Origin: Bacillota bacterium
Lineage (GTDB): Bacteria > Bacillota > Clostridia > Acetivibrionales > DSM-1351
DNA length: 64,000 bases
Direction of reading: 5' to 3'
NCBI GenBank assembly: GCA_023415305.1
Contig: JAEZKZ010000110.1
Location: 1-64,000 of the forward strand
The translations under genes and the position numbers were made by a program. The stretch's first letter is position 1, and each line of letters begins with the position of its first letter. Below the pieces are notes generated by a model that saw only the letters and a program-made list of their open reading frames with translations, made no database searches and was not told where the DNA came from. This document shows positions 1-7,324 of the stretch, in pieces.

Positions 1-1035
1 GGGGAATACACCATTACTGTAATGGATAAGACGGAACTATTAAGCCATCCATTTACAGATGTTCCAGATAGTGCATATTATGAAAAAGCTGTCATTTGGG
101 CATCAAATAATAACATTACCAGCGGAACTTCAAGCACTACCTTCTCCCCATATGCAACCTGCACGAGAGGTCAGGTTGTTACATTCCTATGGAGAGCAAA
201 AGGTCAACCCGAACCGACTTCAACATATAATCCATTTAACGATGTAAGTCCTAATGACTATTTTTATAAAGCTGTACTATGGGCGGTGGAAAATGGCATC
301 ACCAGCGGCACAAGCGCCAATAAATTCAGTCCCAACGAGAACATTACCAGCGGTCAGGTAGTGACGTTTTTATGGCGATCAAATGGCAAACCGGCAACAG
401 GCGCAAGCAGCCTTGCTGAACGCTATAGCGGTCAATACTACACTGACGCCATAGCTTGGGCAGACAGAACAGGTTTGCTTTCGGGCACAGACATAACCTT
501 TGCACCAAATAACAATTCTCCCCGAGCCGAGATTGTCACTTATCTCTACCGCAATGCAGGAGGCCCGGCTGTTAATATCTCTGCTAATACAAAAACAAGC
601 AATGAAGCATTAGAAGATGGAGTTTACTATATCAAAGCTTCAAAAAAAAAAAACTTTGTAATTGATGTGCCCAATTCAAATGAAGAGGATGGCGCACAAC
701 TCATTATTTTTACCTACCAAGGTAATGCCAATCATAAATTCAAAATTACCAGAGTAAGCGACAACAAATATACAATCCAGTGTGTTCATTCAGGTAAGTG
801 GTGGAAAAGCAGCGGAACAAAGGGGGCGATACTCACTCAAACCGGCTCTTCAGCCGACGATAGCGCCATAACCTTTACAATAACAAAGCAAGCAGATGGA
901 ACCTATAGAATTATGGATAGTAAAGGGCTTTATGTAGGCATATCAGCTGCAAAAATGGCAAACGGAACCAATGTCATACTATGGACAGAAGCATCGGATG
1001 GAAGCCAGACATATATATTTGAAAGGATAGATTAA
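1..1035 (+). CDS. SLH-domain and ricin-type lectin surface protein, 5' truncated
   Basis: The frame is open from the first base of the window, so the start and probably a large N-terminal part lie upstream; the ATG at 22 is not a convincing start because nothing before it looks like a ribosome binding site. The visible part has three SLH-like repeats of about 55 residues (FTDVP..YYEKAVIWA, FNDVS..YFYKAVLWA, YYTDAIAWA, each followed by an ITSGT- or LSGT-like turn and a VTFLWR- or VTYLYR-like end). A roughly 140-residue ricin-type beta-trefoil module follows (EDGVYYIKAS..., ending in a QTYIFER strand). SLH repeats bind secondary cell wall polymers and ricin modules often bind carbohydrate, so a wall-anchored sugar-binding protein is likely. 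The enzymatic part, if any, is outside the window. Confidence 0.8.
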   Translation, partial: GEYTITVMDKTELLSHPFTDVPDSAYYEKAVIWASNNNITSGTSSTTFSPYATCTRGQVVTFLWRAKGQPEPTSTYNPFNDVSPNDYFYKAVLWAVENGITSGTSANKFSPNENITSGQVVTFLWRSNGKPATGASSLAERYSGQYYTDAIAWADRTGLLSGTDITFAPNNNSPRAEIVTYLYRNAGGPAVNISANTKTSNEALEDGVYYIKASKKKNFVIDVPNSNEEDGAQLIIFTYQGNANHKFKITRVSDNKYTIQCVHSGKWWKSSGTKGAILTQTGSSADDSAITFTITKQADGTYRIMDSKGLYVGISAAKMANGTNVILWTEASDGSQTYIFERID

Positions 1036-1089
1036 GAGCAAACACGATAATTATAAAAAAAGAGGGGTTTGTCCCATATGTGAACCGAC

Positions 1090-1137
1090 TTCCAAAAGTT
1101 AGACCTGAAAATATAACTTTTGGAGTTTGGTTTTTTT
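1090..1137 (+). terminator. Rho-independent terminator after the SLH gene
   Basis: A 10-bp perfect stem (1092-1101 with 1114-1123, CCAAAAGTTA/TAACTTTTGG) with a 12-nt loop is followed by T7 at 1131-1137. The CCAAAAGTTAGAC core also resembles the terminal repeat of some IS3-family elements, so it could be an insertion sequence end reused as a terminator. No transposase is nearby. Confidence 0.6.
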
Positions 1138-1248
1138 GTGGTAAAATACAGTTTTAAATTTAAGAAAAAAGTTGTCTTATGGGAGTTATTTGGTCAACAG
1201 TGCCTGGTCAAGAGTATTTATTCTTTGACAGAAAATAGCATTAACCTC

Positions 1249-1279
1249 TTGACTCTTCCTTTAGGGAATCCTTTATACT
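1249..1279 (+). promoter_or_regulatory. MerR-type promoter with 19-bp spacer and central dyad
   Basis: The -35 TTGACT (1249-1254) and -10 TATACT (1274-1279) are separated by 19 bp instead of 17. The spacer holds an imperfect dyad (GACTCTTCC-TTTA-GGGAATC, about 1251-1270). An overlong spacer with a dyad is the hallmark of promoters that MerR-family activators bend into an active shape. It lies just upstream of a MerR-family gene, so autoregulation is the simplest reading. Confidence 0.65.
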
Positions 1280-1317
1280 AAGTTTATCCCTGATAATTAA
1301 GAAAAGAGGTAAATCAA

Positions 1318-2304
1318 ATGAATAACCTAATTAAAATCAAAGATGTGTCAAGCAAATATGACATTACAGCCCGTACACTGCGTTATTATGAGGACATGGG
1401 ATTGCTGTCCAGTACCCGAAGTGATGACTATACATATAGAATGTACGACGAAAACGCTGTTAGGCGGCTTGAACAAATACTCATTTTACGCAAGCTGAAT
1501 ATCAGCATAAAAGACATTCAAAGTATTTTCAACACTTCCGGTTCCGATATAGTTTTAGAAGTGCTGGGTAAAAAAGTACAGAGCATTGACGACGAGGTTG
1601 CGCTTTTGCATGAGTTGAAAGAAATCGTGCTGGATTTTATACGCGAAATCGAACAGGTGAACTTTGCAGACAACTCCGACATAAAAATGCTGTATAACAA
1701 GGCAAAAGAGATTGAAACACAATTGATAAGCGTTAACTATATCGGCAAGCCCTCCAATATAAACCGCTTGATTGAAATAACAGAAAAATTAGATAAAAAA
1801 GTCCCTGATATAATGGTCGTCAGTATACCGGGATTTAGAGCGGTGACAGTGGGCGAACAATCTTTGGAGGATATGTTCAAAGACGGAGGATACATGTATC
1901 AATTGTGGCAGCATTGTCATTTGTATAAGAGTGTGATTTTTGATTGTTTTGATTTTTTGTTAACTAAAAATGACAAAGCTGAATGGATATGTGCTGTTAA
2001 TGATGGTGTTACTGATACGGATGTAAGCCCTTTTAAATTGTTCGATTTTCCAGGAGGCTTATATGCTATGACAGTCAATATTGACGAAGATAACGAGAGC
2101 ATACAGAAAGTGGAGGATAAAGTTTACCGATGGATTGAAAGCACAAATTTTGAGTTTGACAAAGGCCGCAATGTCATGTTCAATATGCCTTATTTATATG
2201 AAGATGGAAGAGATATTGCCTATAAAGACATAGAAAAGGGACTTGGCTATAAACAAATGCAAAGATATTTTCCAATCAAGCTAAAAGAAGGACTCAATCA
2301 TTGA
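1318..2304 (+). CDS. MerR-family transcriptional regulator with GyrI-like effector domain
   Basis: The N-terminus (residues 5-75) is a MerR winged helix: IKIKDVSSKYDITARTLRYYEDMGLL, with the conserved RTLRYYE wing contact and LEQILILRKLNISIKDI. A coiled dimerisation helix follows (about 80-125). The C-terminal part (about 160-325) looks like the AraC effector-binding/GyrI-like domain seen in BmrR-type multidrug-sensing regulators. Length (328 aa) fits that architecture. AGAGGT precedes the ATG. It probably senses a small hydrophobic ligand and activates its own promoter; no efflux pump or other target gene is adjacent, so its wider regulon is unknown. Confidence 0.88.
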   Translation: MNNLIKIKDVSSKYDITARTLRYYEDMGLLSSTRSDDYTYRMYDENAVRRLEQILILRKLNISIKDIQSIFNTSGSDIVLEVLGKKVQSIDDEVALLHELKEIVLDFIREIEQVNFADNSDIKMLYNKAKEIETQLISVNYIGKPSNINRLIEITEKLDKKVPDIMVVSIPGFRAVTVGEQSLEDMFKDGGYMYQLWQHCHLYKSVIFDCFDFLLTKNDKAEWICAVNDGVTDTDVSPFKLFDFPGGLYAMTVNIDEDNESIQKVEDKVYRWIESTNFEFDKGRNVMFNMPYLYEDGRDIAYKDIEKGLGYKQMQRYFPIKLKEGLNH

Positions 2305-2496
2305 TATAAGAAATACTATCGAAACTTGGCTTGACAAGGAATTGTCATTTGTATAGTAAAAGCATAATGCAGGGCCCCTATTTTCGCTCTTGGCTCACAC
2401 CATCCATATTTGATGAGTGTTTGTGGTTCGGAGGAAAAATATAAAGGTGTCTTCTACATAAAATATGAGTATGAGTCAGACACCTAAACATTCAAC

Positions 2497-2525
2497 GCGA
2501 AGCGATGTGCATTCGCGCTTCTTTT
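2497..2525 (+). terminator. Terminator between the merR-like and lacI-like genes
   Basis: GAAGCG (2499-2504) pairs with CGCTTC (2516-2521), followed by T5. It lies between convergent genes and best serves the plus-strand regulator gene; the minus-strand flank is not T-rich. Confidence 0.5.
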
Positions 2526-2527
2526 TA

Positions 2528-3547
2528 CTATTTTACTATCAAGGGCTTTGTACTGCCGCGAACCTTTAACACTGGATCAAATATGAAAAAGTTATTTTCG
2601 GTATTTTTCTTCTCAATAGCTTTTAATACTTGATTCACAGCTTCATCAGCCAGATTTTTAACTGGCTGTTCAATTGAAGTCAGCGGTGGTGTAATAAAAT
2701 CTGAAATAAATATATCGTCATATCCCACAAGAGATAGATTATCAGGTATGGAAAGGTTATAATAACTAGCTTGCTTATAAACTCCCAATGCCATCATATC
2801 ATTAAAGGCAAAAATAGCTGTAACACCTCTTCCAAGAAGATAGGGAAGAGCTTCCATACCGCTTTCCCTATGAAAATTCCCCTCAAATATGAGATTTTCC
2901 TGTATGGGTATGTTTGCCTCCATTAAAGCTTCCTTATAGCCGTTTAAGCGCTCTATTGAGCTGTAAACATTTTTTGGTCCGGTTATACATCCGATGGAAC
3001 GGTGTCCCAGGTTGATCAGGTGCTGTGTAGCTAAATACCCTCCCAGCTTCTGATTGACAACAATGGTTGTTCCAGCCTCAATATCAAGCTTACGGTCCAC
3101 AATAATAAAAGGAGTACTGGTACTTGAAATAATCTTCTGAATATCACGAAGGTGCTCATCAATGGAATTAGATAAAATAACAATAATTGCATCTACATTA
3201 CGATCCAGAAAGATATTTATATAGTCGATATCCCGACGAGACATATCATGGGTATTGCCATAAAGTACGTTATAGCCATGATCATAACAGGCCTGCTCGA
3301 TCAGTTTGGAAAGTTCAGAAAAATATATGTTACTGATATCAGGAAGAACCAATCCGATGGTTTGGGTAGTTTTTGTTACCATACTCATTGCGATATGATT
3401 GGGCCTGTAGTTCAATTTTTCAACTACATCAAGTATCTGCTTTCTGGTTTTATCTGATATTTTGTTGCTTTTTCCGTTTAATACAAGAGACACAGCTGTT
3501 GTCGATACTCCGGCTTCAGCTGCTACATCTTTAATAGTAGCTCGCAA
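2528..3547 (-). CDS. LacI-family sugar-responsive repressor
   Basis: Residues 3-25 (TIKDVAAEAGVSTTAVSLVLNG) form the LacI helix-turn-helix, followed by the hinge helix region (RPNHIAMSMV). A periplasmic-binding-protein-like effector domain runs from about residue 60 to 335 (GLVLPDISNIYFSEL, NVDAIIVILS, GYDDIFISDFITPPLTSI). The start is TTG at 3547, chosen because GGAGGT lies about 7 bases upstream and no ATG is better placed. It follows the PfkB kinase gene on the same strand but also has its own promoter. Position beside ribose-type transport genes suggests an RbsR-like role, repressing the locus until the sugar or its phosphate binds. Confidence 0.9.
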   Translation of the reverse strand: MRATIKDVAAEAGVSTTAVSLVLNGKSNKISDKTRKQILDVVEKLNYRPNHIAMSMVTKTTQTIGLVLPDISNIYFSELSKLIEQACYDHGYNVLYGNTHDMSRRDIDYINIFLDRNVDAIIVILSNSIDEHLRDIQKIISSTSTPFIIVDRKLDIEAGTTIVVNQKLGGYLATQHLINLGHRSIGCITGPKNVYSSIERLNGYKEALMEANIPIQENLIFEGNFHRESGMEALPYLLGRGVTAIFAFNDMMALGVYKQASYYNLSIPDNLSLVGYDDIFISDFITPPLTSIEQPVKNLADEAVNQVLKAIEKKNTENNFFIFDPVLKVRGSTKPLIVK

Positions 3548-3590
3548 TGCACCTACCTCCTTACCAATTTTTAGCTATAATCCAACATTC

Positions 3591-3619
3591 ATTATATTAA
3601 GAAATACACCAAATGTAAA
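3591..3619 (-). promoter_or_regulatory. Promoter of the lacI-like gene
   Basis: On the minus strand, -35 TTTACA (3614-3619) and -10 TATAAT (3591-3596) are separated by 17 bp, about 45 bases upstream of the TTG start. The regulator can therefore be transcribed apart from the kinase gene. Confidence 0.65.
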
Positions 3620-3707
3620 TTGCATTTTTCTGTCAGGCTAGCTTGAAAGACTTAGCGGAAGCTCGTATTCCAAACTAACCTATAAATTTAATATGATAAA
3701 CTACTCA

Positions 3708-4610
3708 CTACCAATTTACTAAAACTAGTTTACTATTTTTAACCTCTGATAAAAATGGGATGGAGGTGGACGCTCCATGTCTTGATACTGCTAAGGATGA
3801 AGCAATAGAAGCTGTGCGAAGGCAGGATTCTATTGGCTCATTATTAGCATATGCAGCGAGAAAATAACCGGTAAAAGTATCCCCTGCAGCTGTTGTATCA
3901 ACTACCTTCACATCATAAATACCATGTCGATAGGTATTCACTCCGTCACTGAACAGGGCACCATTTTTTCCTAACGTAAGTACAATTGCAGTTTTGGGGT
4001 AAATCTGATGAAGCTTACTAAGAATATCTTCATAGTTCTTTTCTTTTGTTAATTCATAGCCCTCAATTTCATTTAGAAGTAACATATCAACTAAATGTAG
4101 TGGATAACTAAGCAGTTGTTCTGTTATTGGTGATGGATTAAAGGCAATTTTCATACTCTTTTTCTTTGCTTGCTCCATAATATACGGAACGTTGTTTATT
4201 TCGTTTTGTAATAAAATGAAATCTCCTGGCTCAAATTGGGCCAGAACTTGATCGATGAAGGCTTCATCAATCATATGGTTAGAACCGCCATAACAAATTA
4301 TAGAGTTTTGACCATTTTGATCCACTTGAATTACGGTATGACCAGTCATATGATGGTCGCTAACTGAAACATATTCGGCATTGACATGGCTCTCCTTCAT
4401 TGATTTTATCAGATGGATACCATCCTGACCGATCATTCCGGACATATAACAATCCGCATCTGCCCTACCTAACGCAAGTGCCTGATTTAATCCTTTACCG
4501 CCGTCAAATATATTGTAGGAGGTGGAGGTTGTTGTTTCTCCGGGTTTAACAATGTGACTTACTTGATAGACATGGTCTAAATTTAATGATCCAAAACATA
4601 ATATCTTCAT
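3708..4610 (-). CDS. rbsK: Ribokinase-like PfkB-family sugar kinase
   Basis: This PfkB-family kinase of 300 aa would phosphorylate the imported sugar with ATP, for ribose at O5. The N-terminal signature is FGSLNLDHVYQV with the glycine pair DGGKGLNQALALGR (about 37-50). NPSPI lies mid-protein. The C-terminal PfkB signature is DTTAAGDTFTGYF (about 238-250), where the Asp of AAGD is the catalytic base. GGAG lies about 8 bases before the ATG. It heads the left arm of the divergent locus, with a palindromic operator in its leader. Ribokinase is inferred from RbsB/C/A/D-like neighbours; a different pentose or deoxysugar is possible. Confidence 0.83.
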   Translation of the reverse strand: MKILCFGSLNLDHVYQVSHIVKPGETTTSTSYNIFDGGKGLNQALALGRADADCYMSGMIGQDGIHLIKSMKESHVNAEYVSVSDHHMTGHTVIQVDQNGQNSIICYGGSNHMIDEAFIDQVLAQFEPGDFILLQNEINNVPYIMEQAKKKSMKIAFNPSPITEQLLSYPLHLVDMLLLNEIEGYELTKEKNYEDILSKLHQIYPKTAIVLTLGKNGALFSDGVNTYRHGIYDVKVVDTTAAGDTFTGYFLAAYANNEPIESCLRTASIASSLAVSRHGASTSIPFLSEVKNSKLVLVNW

Positions 4611-4624
4611 AATGATTCACTCCG

Positions 4625-4638
4625 TTAAAACGTTTTAA
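4625..4638. promoter_or_regulatory. Palindromic LacI-family operator candidate
   Basis: TTAAAACGTTTTAA is a perfect 14-bp palindrome with the central CG typical of LacI-family operators. It lies about 22-35 bases downstream of the predicted kinase transcription start and 15 bases before the start codon region. A roadblock operator for the adjacent LacI-family protein is inferred. Confidence 0.6.
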
Positions 4639-4666
4639 TTATTATTTACTCATTTAACATATATTA

Positions 4667-4695
4667 AGTATATTTTATGACAATTCACATGTCAA
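4667..4695 (-). promoter_or_regulatory. Promoter of the kinase-lacI arm
   Basis: On the minus strand, -35 TTGACA (4690-4695) and -10 TATACT (4667-4672) are separated by exactly 17 bp. The dyad TGACA-N7-TGTCA overlaps the -35 and spacer and could be a second repressor site. Confidence 0.7.
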
Positions 4696-4706
4696 TAAAA
4701 ATAATA

Positions 4707-4738
4707 TGTCGAAAATTAATATAAAATGACGAAAATTA
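4707..4738 (+). repeat. Paired direct repeat upstream of the transport promoter
   Basis: TGTCGAAAATTA (4707-4718) and TGACGAAAATTA (4727-4738) match at 11 of 12 positions and are spaced 20 bp, about two helical turns, ending two bases before the -35. This geometry is typical of an activator-binding site. Confidence 0.55.
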
Positions 4739-4740
4739 TG

Positions 4741-4769
4741 TTGACTTCACAAGCTATTTTGTGTATATT
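4741..4769 (+). promoter_or_regulatory. Promoter of the URO-D/rbsBCAD arm
   Basis: -35 TTGACT (4741-4746) and -10 TATATT (4764-4769) are separated by 17 bp. The predicted start near 4776 gives a 165-base leader. GTCGACA at 4781-4787 sits at about +5 and recurs exactly 100 bp downstream (4881-4887) within the palindrome TTGTCGACAA; both could bind a repressor. Confidence 0.65.
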
Positions 4770-4939
4770 GTAGATATCAAGTCGACATAATTCGTATAAA
4801 ATGCTTGGTGAAAAACAAAAGGTAAAACGATAAACTGTATTGATTACAGAGAGATATATAAGTTTTACAGAAAGTGAATTGTCGACAAGGTAATAAATGC
4901 TAGTTTAATTATTGATAATGCAATATGAAAGGAGTAACT

Positions 4940-6181
4940 ATGAATTCAAGAGAAAGAGTCAGAGCAGCATTGAATCATCAGCAGCCCGACCGTGTTCCAA
5001 TCGATTGTGGCGGTCATATGTCAAGTAATTTTTCTGTGCAGGCCTATAGGAATTTACGTGAATATTTGGGACTTAAGAAAAGTGAACTTTATGTATGTGA
5101 CGTCATACAACAGTTGGTTTTTCCTGAAAAGGATGTACTGGATATGTTTGGTATTGACGTAGTAAACTTTGGAACTGAATTTACAGACCATGATGAGTAT
5201 TGGAAGGAATGGAAGCTACAGGATGGTACGCCCATAAAGATTCCAGCGTATATAGATATAAGAAAAGAGGGCGACAATTCATTTTTATACAACAGTAAAG
5301 GTAAGCAGCTTGCAATATGGAAAAAAGGTGTACTATATTGCGAACAAACCTATTACCCTCTTGAAAATTCAGATTCAGATGATTTTTCCAATTTACAGGA
5401 TAATTTAGATGATGTTATGTGGTGTGCGTTTCCCGGACCTCCTGCACCGTTAGGTTACTCCGGAGAAGACATGGCTAAAAGAAAAGCATCCATATCAAAA
5501 CTTCGTCAGTCAACGGACAGAGCTATATATGCTCCTTTTGGAGGCAGTATATTTGAAATGGGAGGTTTCCTGTACCGTCAAGATAACTTTATGATGGAAA
5601 TGATGCTAAACCCTGAGAAAATACACAAGTACTTAGATAAAATCAAGGAAATATATTTTGAAGGTATCAAGAACTTTATTGAAGCGAATGGAAAAAATAT
5701 TGATGTAATGGGTTTTGGTGGAGATGATATGGGAATGCAGGGCGGACCTCAGATTTCACCTGCAATGTATAGAGAGTTCTTTAAACCTATTCACAAAGAA
5801 ATATGGGGTTATGCAAAAAAATTAAATCCAGATATAAAGCTTTGTTTACATTGCTGCGGTGGAATATTCCCATTAATAGGAGATATTATCGATGCTGGAA
5901 TGGATGCTATAAACCCGGTTCAAACCAGTTGTAAGGATATGGAGGTTGAAAAGCTCAAGTCAACCTTCGGTAAAGATATTACATTCTGGGGTGGCGGTTG
6001 TGATACCAGAGACATTCTGCCAAACGGAACACCACAACAGGTTAAAGATCATATTCGAAGAAATCTTGATGTAATGTACCGTGATGGAGGCTTTATATTC
6101 CAACAAGTTCACAATATTGTTGCAAACGTTCCGCCGGAAAATATCGTCGCAATGTTTGAAGCAGTAAAAGAATACACCTAA
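4940..6181 (+). CDS. URO-D-fold protein, probable zinc-dependent methyltransferase type
   Basis: A 413-residue uroporphyrinogen-decarboxylase-fold protein. ATG 4940 is preferred over ATG 4925 because the ribosome binding site AAAGGAG lies between them. The N-terminus (SRERVRAALNHQQPDRVPID) is typical of the MtaA/CmuA-like branch rather than true heme-pathway HemE. The sequence keeps a His-x-Cys pair (H304, C306 in LHCCGG) and a downstream Cys354 (GGGCDT), the zinc ligands used by corrinoid-linked methyltransferases to activate a thiol. No corrinoid protein gene is adjacent. It is the first gene of a ribose-type transport operon, 24 bp before the binding-protein gene, so it probably acts on the transported compound or a derivative. 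The substrate is unknown. Confidence 0.8.
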   Translation: MNSRERVRAALNHQQPDRVPIDCGGHMSSNFSVQAYRNLREYLGLKKSELYVCDVIQQLVFPEKDVLDMFGIDVVNFGTEFTDHDEYWKEWKLQDGTPIKIPAYIDIRKEGDNSFLYNSKGKQLAIWKKGVLYCEQTYYPLENSDSDDFSNLQDNLDDVMWCAFPGPPAPLGYSGEDMAKRKASISKLRQSTDRAIYAPFGGSIFEMGGFLYRQDNFMMEMMLNPEKIHKYLDKIKEIYFEGIKNFIEANGKNIDVMGFGGDDMGMQGGPQISPAMYREFFKPIHKEIWGYAKKLNPDIKLCLHCCGGIFPLIGDIIDAGMDAINPVQTSCKDMEVEKLKSTFGKDITFWGGGCDTRDILPNGTPQQVKDHIRRNLDVMYRDGGFIFQQVHNIVANVPPENIVAMFEAVKEYT

Positions 6182-6205
6182 AAAATATTTAACAGGGGGA
6201 AAGTC

Positions 6206-7219
6206 ATGAAAAAGAAGCTAATTTCAGTAATGTTGTGCATGGTTCTGGTAGTTGGATTATTTGCAGGTTGTACATCTTCAGACGACAAGTCTGCAACAAG
6301 TACAGGTAATGTAAGTACAGATACTACTAAGGCATCTGTTGAATCTTCTACAGATGCAAAAAAGAGTGATTTAAAGTATGCAGTTGTACTTCACGCATTG
6401 AATAGCTCATTCTATGCAAAGATTCAAGAGGGTGCACAAGAAGCAGGTAAAGCACTTGGTATTACAGTTGACGTTATGGCACCAAATACAGCAAACAATC
6501 TTGCTGAACAGGTTAGTATGATTGAGACTTGTATTTCTTCCGGCTATGATGGTATTGCTACAGTTGTATGGGATCCAGACGGATTTTCCGATGTAATCAA
6601 AAAGGCTAAGGATGCTGGGATTCCAGTGCTCAGTCTGAATCAGAATTCAGGTAAGGATGACGGTACTGTATTCGTTGGACAGGATCTTGAAGATTCTGGG
6701 TACATGTTAGGTAAGTATATGTTTGGTGAAGTAATGAAAGGTAAGGGAAAATATATAATAGCTTCTTGTGCTCCGGCAGATGTTGCCTTGATTGCGCGTG
6801 AACAGGGTATTAAAAGAGCAGCAAAAGAATTCCCTGAAATCGAATTTGTTGAATTGGTTGATATTACAACTGACTTGACAACAGCTGTTGGTGTAATTGA
6901 AAATGCATATCTTGCTCATCCTGATGTAAATGCATTCTTAGGTGTTGACGTATTTAGTGAAGCAATAGGAACCTTCATTCAATCAAAGCAGTTGAATGGT
7001 AAGGTGTTTGGAGCAGGTTTTGACTTGACAGAAGGTACATTACAGCACGTATCTAATGATGCAATGCAATTAACAATAGGACAAAACCCATTCCTTCAGG
7101 GATATTACCCAGTTGTGCAGTTGTTTACAAAAGCACAATACGGATATGATTTGTTAAATATGAATACAGGTGCATTCTTAGTTACAAAAGACAATATAGC
7201 TAACGTGAAACCTGAATAA
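6206..7219 (+). CDS. rbsB: Sugar ABC transporter substrate-binding lipoprotein (RbsB-like)
   Basis: Residues 1-22 form a lipoprotein signal (KKKLISVMLCMVLVVGLFAGC), with Cys22 the lipidation site, followed by a Ser/Thr/Asp-rich linker to about residue 50. The type I periplasmic-binding fold follows (YAVVLHALNSSFYAKIQEGAQEAGKALG, IETCISSGYDGIATVVWDPDGF, GIPVLSLNQNSG). It would capture a pentose-like sugar at the outer membrane face of the cytoplasmic membrane. AGGGGG precedes the ATG. A strong hairpin right after the gene probably limits readthrough, giving more binding protein than permease. Confidence 0.9.
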   Translation: MKKKLISVMLCMVLVVGLFAGCTSSDDKSATSTGNVSTDTTKASVESSTDAKKSDLKYAVVLHALNSSFYAKIQEGAQEAGKALGITVDVMAPNTANNLAEQVSMIETCISSGYDGIATVVWDPDGFSDVIKKAKDAGIPVLSLNQNSGKDDGTVFVGQDLEDSGYMLGKYMFGEVMKGKGKYIIASCAPADVALIAREQGIKRAAKEFPEIEFVELVDITTDLTTAVGVIENAYLAHPDVNAFLGVDVFSEAIGTFIQSKQLNGKVFGAGFDLTEGTLQHVSNDAMQLTIGQNPFLQGYYPVVQLFTKAQYGYDLLNMNTGAFLVTKDNIANVKPE

Positions 7220-7240
7220 TAATCTTAACTAAATTGCTAT

Positions 7241-7280
7241 GGGACTGCCTTTTTATAGTCAAATAGGCAGTCCCTCACTT
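7241..7280 (+). terminator. Attenuating hairpin between rbsB and rbsC
   Basis: GGGACTGCCT (7241-7250) pairs perfectly with AGGCAGTCCC (7265-7274), followed by a short T-rich stretch. Its place between binding protein and permease genes fits partial termination or 3' end stabilisation of the upstream message. Confidence 0.65.
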
Positions 7281-7324
7281 TTAAGTGACAAAATTTAATC
7301 ACATTTCAAAAGATGGAGATTACT

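Larger units (their letters stand above)
4611..4939. other. Divergent control region of the ribose-type locus
   Basis: This 329-bp AT-rich region separates the kinase arm from the transport arm. It contains two divergent consensus promoters, a perfect 14-bp palindrome in the kinase leader, a TGACA-N7-TGTCA dyad (4678-4694) inside the kinase promoter, two direct repeats abutting the rightward -35, and GTCGACA at both 4781 and 4881. No RNA gene or ORF is apparent. Confidence 0.75.

Noticed and set aside
4940..6181. URO-D-family gene as hemE of heme synthesis
   Set aside because: It has the zinc-ligand His-x-Cys...Cys pattern of the methyltransferase branch, no heme genes nearby, and lies in a sugar transport operon.
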